A DNA stretch of 64,000 bases from assembly GCA_023333565.1 (NCBI GenBank), contig JAJKFH010000385.1, positions 1,922,001 to 1,986,000 on the forward strand, given 5' to 3'. The notes beneath the pieces were generated by a model. The model searched no databases. It was not told the DNA's origin and saw nothing but the letters and a program-made list of their open reading frames with translations. Position numbers and translations under genes: made by a program. Source of the stretch: Puffinus mauretanicus (Eukaryota > Chordata > Aves > Procellariiformes > Procellariidae). This document shows, one piece after another, positions 60,085-64,000 of this stretch; position 1 is the first letter of the stretch; the number at the start of each line of letters is the position of its first letter.

Positions 60085-61544
60085 TTTCCCTGGATAGGCT
60101 GACCGTCTTTATCATACCGCGACCGGCATTGATTCGCAAGCTGCCGGCCCTTCCTACATTTTGGACACGCTCCCAGTTGTGAGTCAGCCAGTTCCCGCCT
60201 CCGCCTGCCTGCCTGCGGGCACTGTCTCTTAAAGTGACCGGGACGGCCACAGGTGAAGCACGTCTGTTGACTGAACTTAAAGTTTGCAAAAGCAGTAACC
60301 ATCGCCACAGCCTGGTGCTCCGTGGTCCCCACACGGTTGCATTCCTCTATCATTTCGACTACCGTAGGGTTTTTTAACGGACGGAGCACCTTCTGGCAAT
60401 CTGCGTTAGCGTTTTCAATTGCCAATTTTTGTAATAATATTTTCCGCGCTTCCTCATTCTCTACTTGTTTGTCCAAAGCATCTTTTAATGTCTCGATAAA
60501 TTTCATATACGGTTCCTGTGGTCCCTGCCTAATATTAGTAAACGAGCGTTGGGGCTTCCCTACATCGGGGACCTTCATAAATGCTAGGTAAGCAAGATTC
60601 TTTGAATCCTTTAAGGCTTCCATCGGGAGTAGTACCTGGGCATGGGCAGTGGCATATCGACCCTCTCCTACCAATGCATCAACTCCCAATAATCTCACTG
60701 GATCTGCCGCGGGACGCTCCAAATATTCCAGGGCTTTTGCCTCACAGAGTCGCCGCCACTCCCCATTCCAGAGCATAAACTGAGCAGAGGAGAGCAACAA
60801 TTGCGCCAGCGTTTTACAACCGAGCGGACATAACGTGTAACTCCTCATGACCGACCCTAGCATGTTCGCAGAGTAGGGGGCATTAAGGCCAAATTCAATC
60901 ACTCCCCTTCTCAACTCCTTCACTACCTGGAAATTCAGAGCCTCCCACTGGCACCTTTGATGAGCTTCATAAATCACCGGGAACGTCCGGACCTCACGGA
61001 GCTTAGCCGCGAGGTCAGAGTCCCCTTCTTTCTCTGCCTCCCTTTGAATCCCCTTCCACACATCATGCAGATGCGGGGGATATAAATCCGGCTCTTTCTC
61101 TGGGTTGACTGGTCCCGGATCGCACAGATTGGGATCATCACTGCCGCTACCCTGCTCCCCCCAGGCAGCCACTGCTCCAGCCTCAGTGGCCGGGGGCGCA
61201 GAAGGCTCTTTGGCCACAGATGCACTCCCTTCTGAGTTTTCACCTCTCAGCTTGTCTTTGGCACTGACATGCTTTTTTAGGGTCTCATTCAGAGTCCTCC
61301 AAGGCGCTAGCAGTCCCGCAGCCACCGAGTCCGAACGAGTGGCAGCATCCCAAAGCTGGGTGCCTGCTTCATTCCAAATTTTTGGATCAGAAATGTTAGT
61401 AGAATCGACTCCCTTAACGGTGGTTGTTACCCACTTCAGGAGTCGTCTCAAGTCCCCATTATCCATGGTTACTTGATGTTTTTTCAGGATCAATTCCATG
61501 GTCCTGCAAACAGTTTTTTCCTCCTTTGTCATGTTTAAACCCAT
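59925..61544 (-). CDS. gag: gag: matrix, capsid and nucleocapsid polyprotein (open)
   Basis: Gag assembles the virus core. The 539-codon frame starts MGLNMTKEE, with Gly2 available for myristoylation. A PSAP late-domain motif is at 114-117. Capsid begins around FPVIYE (188-193), and the major homology region IRQGPQEPYMKFIETLKDAL is at about 338-357. Nucleocapsid has one canonical CCHC knuckle (C429, C432, H437, C442). A second (C460, C463, C473) has Gln at 468 where His is expected, so it may bind zinc poorly. Beyond the frameshift site at codon 486-487, unshifted Gag continues with a proline-rich tail including PPSY (519-522). No stop interrupts the frame. The segment 60317-60633 is the donor, or twin, of the duplicated piece in pro. 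Confidence 0.94.
   Translation of the reverse strand: MGLNMTKEEKTVCRTMELILKKHQVTMDNGDLRRLLKWVTTTVKGVDSTNISDPKIWNEAGTQLWDAATRSDSVAAGLLAPWRTLNETLKKHVSAKDKLRGENSEGSASVAKEPSAPPATEAGAVAAWGEQGSGSDDPNLCDPGPVNPEKEPDLYPPHLHDVWKGIQREAEKEGDSDLAAKLREVRTFPVIYEAHQRCQWEALNFQVVKELRRGVIEFGLNAPYSANMLGSVMRSYTLCPLGCKTLAQLLLSSAQFMLWNGEWRRLCEAKALEYLERPAADPVRLLGVDALVGEGRYATAHAQVLLPMEALKDSKNLAYLAFMKVPDVGKPQRSFTNIRQGPQEPYMKFIETLKDALDKQVENEEARKILLQKLAIENANADCQKVLRPLKNPTVVEMIEECNRVGTTEHQAVAMVTAFANFKFSQQTCFTCGRPGHFKRQCPQAGRRRRELADSQLGACPKCRKGRQLANQCRSRYDKDGQPIQGNGCRSAGRGRAMTQAAPHAMMQSAPSPPLASVPPSYPPGHGEVPAWTWPPPTQ
60084..60090 (-). other. gag/pro -1 frameshift site GGGAAAC
   Basis: On the minus strand the codons CAG GGA AAC carry the slippery heptamer G GGA AAC in the gag frame. 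A one-base slip enters the dUTPase frame. The same heptamer is known at the gag/pro junction of Mason-Pfizer-type betaretroviruses. About 10 nt downstream GCGCGG and CCGCGC form a perfect 6-bp stem around a G-rich loop, with a C run further on (CAGCCCCCCAT) that could pair with the loop as a pseudoknot. Confidence 0.9.
60317..60633 (-). repeat. 317-bp duplicated gag segment (copy in place within gag)
   Basis: The in-frame gag original of the segment also found at 59307-59623. It covers Gag residues about 305-409, the capsid C-terminal domain. Four substitutions separate the copies, clustered in the capsid-end quarter near 60357-60400. Confidence 0.95.
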
Positions 61545-61562
61545 GACTACCGCCCCCCGCTG

Positions 61563-61570
61563 CTCACCTC
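61563..61570 (-). other. Candidate major splice donor
   Basis: Minus-strand GAG|GTGAG, with GT at 61567-61566, just upstream of the gag start. Its position and fit to the donor consensus make it the likely donor for spliced env mRNA. This is not proven from sequence. Confidence 0.55.
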
Positions 61571-61600
61571 TGTTCTGCAGAGACGATTACGCGACGTCAC

Positions 61601-61675
61601 TATCCTGTTTCCTTTCAATGGCTTTTATCCCGTTTCCTTTCAATGGCTTTTATCCCGTTTCCTTTCAACGGCTTT
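61601..61675 (-). repeat. Three 25-bp tandem repeats in the provirus leader
   Basis: Units at 61601-61625, 61626-61650 and 61651-61675. Adjacent units differ by a single transition (CTG/CCG in the first pair, CAATGG/CAACGG in the second). They lie between the primer binding site and the splice donor. Confidence 0.92.
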
Positions 61676-61745
61676 GCAGTTCAGCGGGGGCTCGCCACCA
61701 GATCGGCAATTGCCGACTTTATGGCCCTTCAGACAGAATGTCCCA

Positions 61746-61763
61746 GTCCCTGTTCGGGCGCCA
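61746..61763 (-). other. Primer binding site for tRNA-Lys3
   Basis: On the minus strand TGGCGCCCGAACAGGGAC begins 2 nt after the 5' LTR. It matches all 18 nt of the tRNA-Lys3 3' end, the primer used by mouse mammary tumour virus and by several lentiviruses. The perfect match indicates a well-preserved leader. Confidence 0.95.
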
Positions 61764-61765
61764 TT

Positions 61766-62087
61766 TGTGGCAAATAAAGGCACGGACTCCGTCTGAGAGG
61801 GAACGAAGACGAAGACAAAATCCTTTATTATACAGCACAAGCGCCTTTTTATACCTCACATTATGCCACGTATGCACTTCACAGAATTCCCTAGTACATC
61901 CCCTAAGCAAAGATCATCTTGACACTCTTCCGCTAATTTCCTTATCTTTGTCACGCCCTCAGAACCGTGAACTGCCACCTCTTATCTCCCTTTTTCCCAC
62001 GGCTTCTTTCACTTCCCATCTTCCCATGGCTTCTTGTTTACCAACGCTATGATGCTGCTTGTACTCTCAGACATTGATTCCTCCACA
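61766..62087 (-). repeat. Provirus 5' LTR
   Basis: 322 bp with TG...CA ends, followed outward by the right CAGCTA target duplication. It carries TATAAAAAGG at 61844-61853 and AATAAA at 61824-61829 on the minus strand. Relative to the 3' LTR it has one extra 6-bp unit (GTCTTC on the minus strand) near the R/U5 part and 10 transitions. It would drive the proviral transcript leftward, toward DEPTOR. Confidence 0.95.
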
Positions 62088-62093
62088 CAGCTA
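62088..62093. repeat. Target-site duplication, right copy (CAGCTA)
   Basis: Exact second copy of the 6 bp found at 55624-55629, immediately outside the 5' LTR. Confidence 0.95.
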
Positions 62094-64000
62094 CTCATTG
62101 ACACAGTGATTACAATGGAAAAATGTTTGGCCTTGTGACAAGCTCTAATATTCAGCAACAGGAGGAAAAAACCTACAGATGGTTAGGATCTACACAGAAA
62201 AAAATATCAAAAATAGAATTGACACAGGAACGTCCATGCTTTAGGCATAGGGCCTAGTAATACCTGATAAGGGGGGAATTGGAAATCTTCAGAAATGTCT
62301 GCAGAGTTTTTTGCACTTTCATGCCAAGCAGACGGTTTGGGGCTACAAAGGATGTGGGACTAGAAGGTCTCCTAGGTATGTTGGGGAGCAGGATGGGAAG
62401 GGGGTAGCCTGCTCGTCTAACATTTCAGCACCAGGAGAAAAATTGAGACTGACAAAATTGAGCTAACTGGTAATTCTTGGAAGGCCCCAGCCTGAGATCT
62501 GATTATTCAACATGACTGAGGGTGAGACGGCCCTACAAGCAGAAACAAGAGAAACAACTAGAATTGTTGTTGTAGTTGAACAACTAGGTGTAACAGAATC
62601 AGATACTGGTTCTGCAGTTTATAGATCATGCCAACATTGGGGTTTTTGGACAGAATTCTTATGATGTGCTCATTTGTATTGTTGTTTTAATTTTTCCCTG
62701 TGTAAGTCTTCTGCTCCTTTTGTTATATGAGCTTTTCCTATACTGGCTTCTCCATGGTCTCATTCGAGTTTTCATCCTGCTATTTTTCACTGTCATTTTT
62801 CTGCACCTCTGTACTCCTCCATTGTATACTCTTCACAAATAGAATATCTGATGCGTCTTCCTGATTTTTTAATATTTTGCTATGGTTTTCACATTAATTA
62901 ATTAATATAGTTAGTTATTTTAGATTCATACAGATATTATAGACATGTGGTTTGCTGGGATATACTTGTAGTGCTTAGCCCTAGCAATGTCTCAAAAAAT
63001 AATAATACATTAACTGTAAAAAAACTTTCTGAGGTTACCACTATGCAGATACTAGTAACCAAGAAGTGAGACGATATGATAACTTGCCAGATGACACTTA
63101 CTGATGTTTAGTATGTCACTATTAATAAGGTCTCCAGACTGAGCCTTGAAATTAGCCACAAAGCACTCTACACAGTATTTTAAAAAATTATATTTAATTC
63201 CATTTATCTATAGACATTTATCTCCTAGATACTGACGATAATACTGTTTCAAATAATTTTAGCAGCAGGTGTATTATGTGATTAAATTTTAGGGCACGCA
63301 GTAAAGTATTGCTGTTAATTTTGCCAACTAGCAAAATCAGTTGAGTCTGAATTACAATTTTTCCTGTGGTAGAAGCACTCTGGAGATCTATCCAGAAAAT
63401 GTAGATGGAGCGAAAGACCTTCATGGTGTACTCATGCATTAAACGGCATGCACGCCTGTCATATACTCTAAAAGGGACTGTGTCCCTATAATTAATATAT
63501 TCTTGAAAAAAATGTCCTGCTCTTTCATGCCAATGTTAACAGAAATCATAGCACCTTCCCACCCGTTGCACCAGTGTTTACACTGTGAGGACACACTCTG
63601 TAGCTAAGAATGTCCTGGCTGACTGTCCGAGACTGGGAAAAGCTATGAATGTAGGCTGGGTACCAGCTTGTTCAGGTTTACCCCACCTTATCATGACTGA
63701 TCCTCTGGCTTTGTTTGCAATTACATATGTTGTCCTTGCAGAGAAATAACATACCAACAAAACAGGTATCTAAGCACCAGTTGTGTCACAAGCACTGGGC
63801 ATCTGGGTTCTTGTTTGTCACAGCTGTGTACTGTGAAATTCTCAAAGTCATTTCCTAACTGTGTTGATGGTGTTTGTGCCCCGGCTATTTTGGTATATGC
63901 TTGAGTGTTTCTTCTCCATTGTTTCCAGTACAGAACCAATTTTAAGTCACTGAGATACTCCAAGCTATTGTATAGTTTACACAAATATTTAGCGTTGGTT
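62094..64000. other. Intergenic flank right of the provirus
   Basis: 1.9 kb of AT-rich sequence. I see no exon, repeat family or RNA gene in it. Open frames are under 90 codons and have no domain features. Confidence 0.6.

Larger units (their letters stand above)
61545..61745 (-). other. Provirus 5' leader (untranslated)
   Basis: About 200 bp between the primer binding site and the gag ATG. By analogy with other retroviruses this should hold the packaging signal and the major splice donor. It contains a donor-like site and three tandem 25-bp repeats, listed separately. Confidence 0.8.
55630..62087 (-). mobile_element. Class II (betaretrovirus-like) endogenous provirus, nearly full length, env deleted
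   Basis: A 6458-bp provirus in reverse orientation. In its own 5'-3' direction it has LTR, tRNA-Lys3 primer site, leader, gag, pro (dUTPase then protease), pol (RT, RNase H, integrase), two env end fragments, polypurine tract and LTR. Gag and pol are open. Pro is split by a 317-bp duplication of gag sequence, and most of env is missing: only about 430 bp lie between the pol stop and the 3' LTR, where a full env would need well over 1 kb. The LTRs differ at 10 substitutions (all transitions) plus one 6-bp indel, so the insertion is fairly young but not recent. The dUTPase, two -1 frameshift sites, Lys3 primer and 6-bp target duplication place it near betaretroviruses. It lies about 8 kb upstream of the DEPTOR start, in the same transcriptional direction. 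Confidence 0.96.

Noticed and set aside
61498..62052. 184-codon plus-strand open frame across the provirus leader and 5' LTR, with a similar frame in the 3' LTR
   Set aside because: Antisense to the provirus, and repeated only because the LTR is repeated. It has no recognisable domain. Antisense retroviral genes exist, but nothing here supports one.
48481..64000. Searched for exons of DSCC1, the expected divergent neighbour of DEPTOR
   Set aside because: No matching coding segment was recognised on either strand; it probably lies beyond the right edge.

Overview
The window is vertebrate nuclear DNA, almost certainly from a bird. It contains spliced exons, a CpG-island promoter, a CR1 LINE fragment, and an LTR starting TGTCGTGGTTTAAC of a kind I know from non-galliform birds. 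It also holds a class II endogenous retrovirus. Nothing prokaryotic is present: no operons, CRISPR arrays or bacterial insertion sequences.

Host gene. The minus strand carries the 5' part of DEPTOR, the DEP-domain inhibitor of mTOR complexes 1 and 2. Four coding exons are visible in transcript order: exon 1 (47584-47669), exon 2 (20405-20583), exon 3 (18264-18387) and exon 4 (12336-12514). All have GT/AG junctions and matching phases. Together they encode about 189 residues: the short N-terminus, the first DEP domain and the first half of the second. Intron 4 runs off the left end, so the rest of DEP2, the linker and the PDZ domain lie outside. Exon 1 sits in a GC-rich island (about 47240-48480) that is presumably the promoter.

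Introns. Intron 1 (27 kb) holds an old minus-strand LTR with a degenerate tRNA-Lys1,2 primer site (30141-30784), a minus-strand CR1 fragment (35239-35725), an AT-rich microsatellite and an AC/AT microsatellite. The other introns show only short homopolymers and one tandem duplication.

Upstream flank (48.5-64 kb). It is mostly unremarkable sequence, apart from a well-preserved minus-strand provirus at 55630-62087, bounded by an exact 6-bp target duplication (CAGCTA). It has two LTRs (about 3% different), a tRNA-Lys3 primer site, a leader with three 25-bp tandem repeats, and an open gag. Pro encodes dUTPase and protease, pol is open with RT, RNase H and DD35E integrase, and only the two ends of env remain. 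Slippery heptamers GGGAAAC (gag/pro) and AAATTTA (pro/pol) sit exactly in frame, giving the betaretrovirus-type layout of two -1 frameshifts.

Most notable observation. A 317-bp piece of gag, covering the C-terminal capsid domain with the major homology region, is duplicated inside pro, exactly between dUTPase and protease. Because 317 is not a multiple of three, the copy separates dUTPase and protease into different frames and ends the dUTPase frame before the protease active site. The two copies differ at 4 of 317 positions, fewer than the LTRs do. I found no wholly new biological system; this rearranged, env-deleted provirus upstream of DEPTOR is the item that most deserves follow-up.
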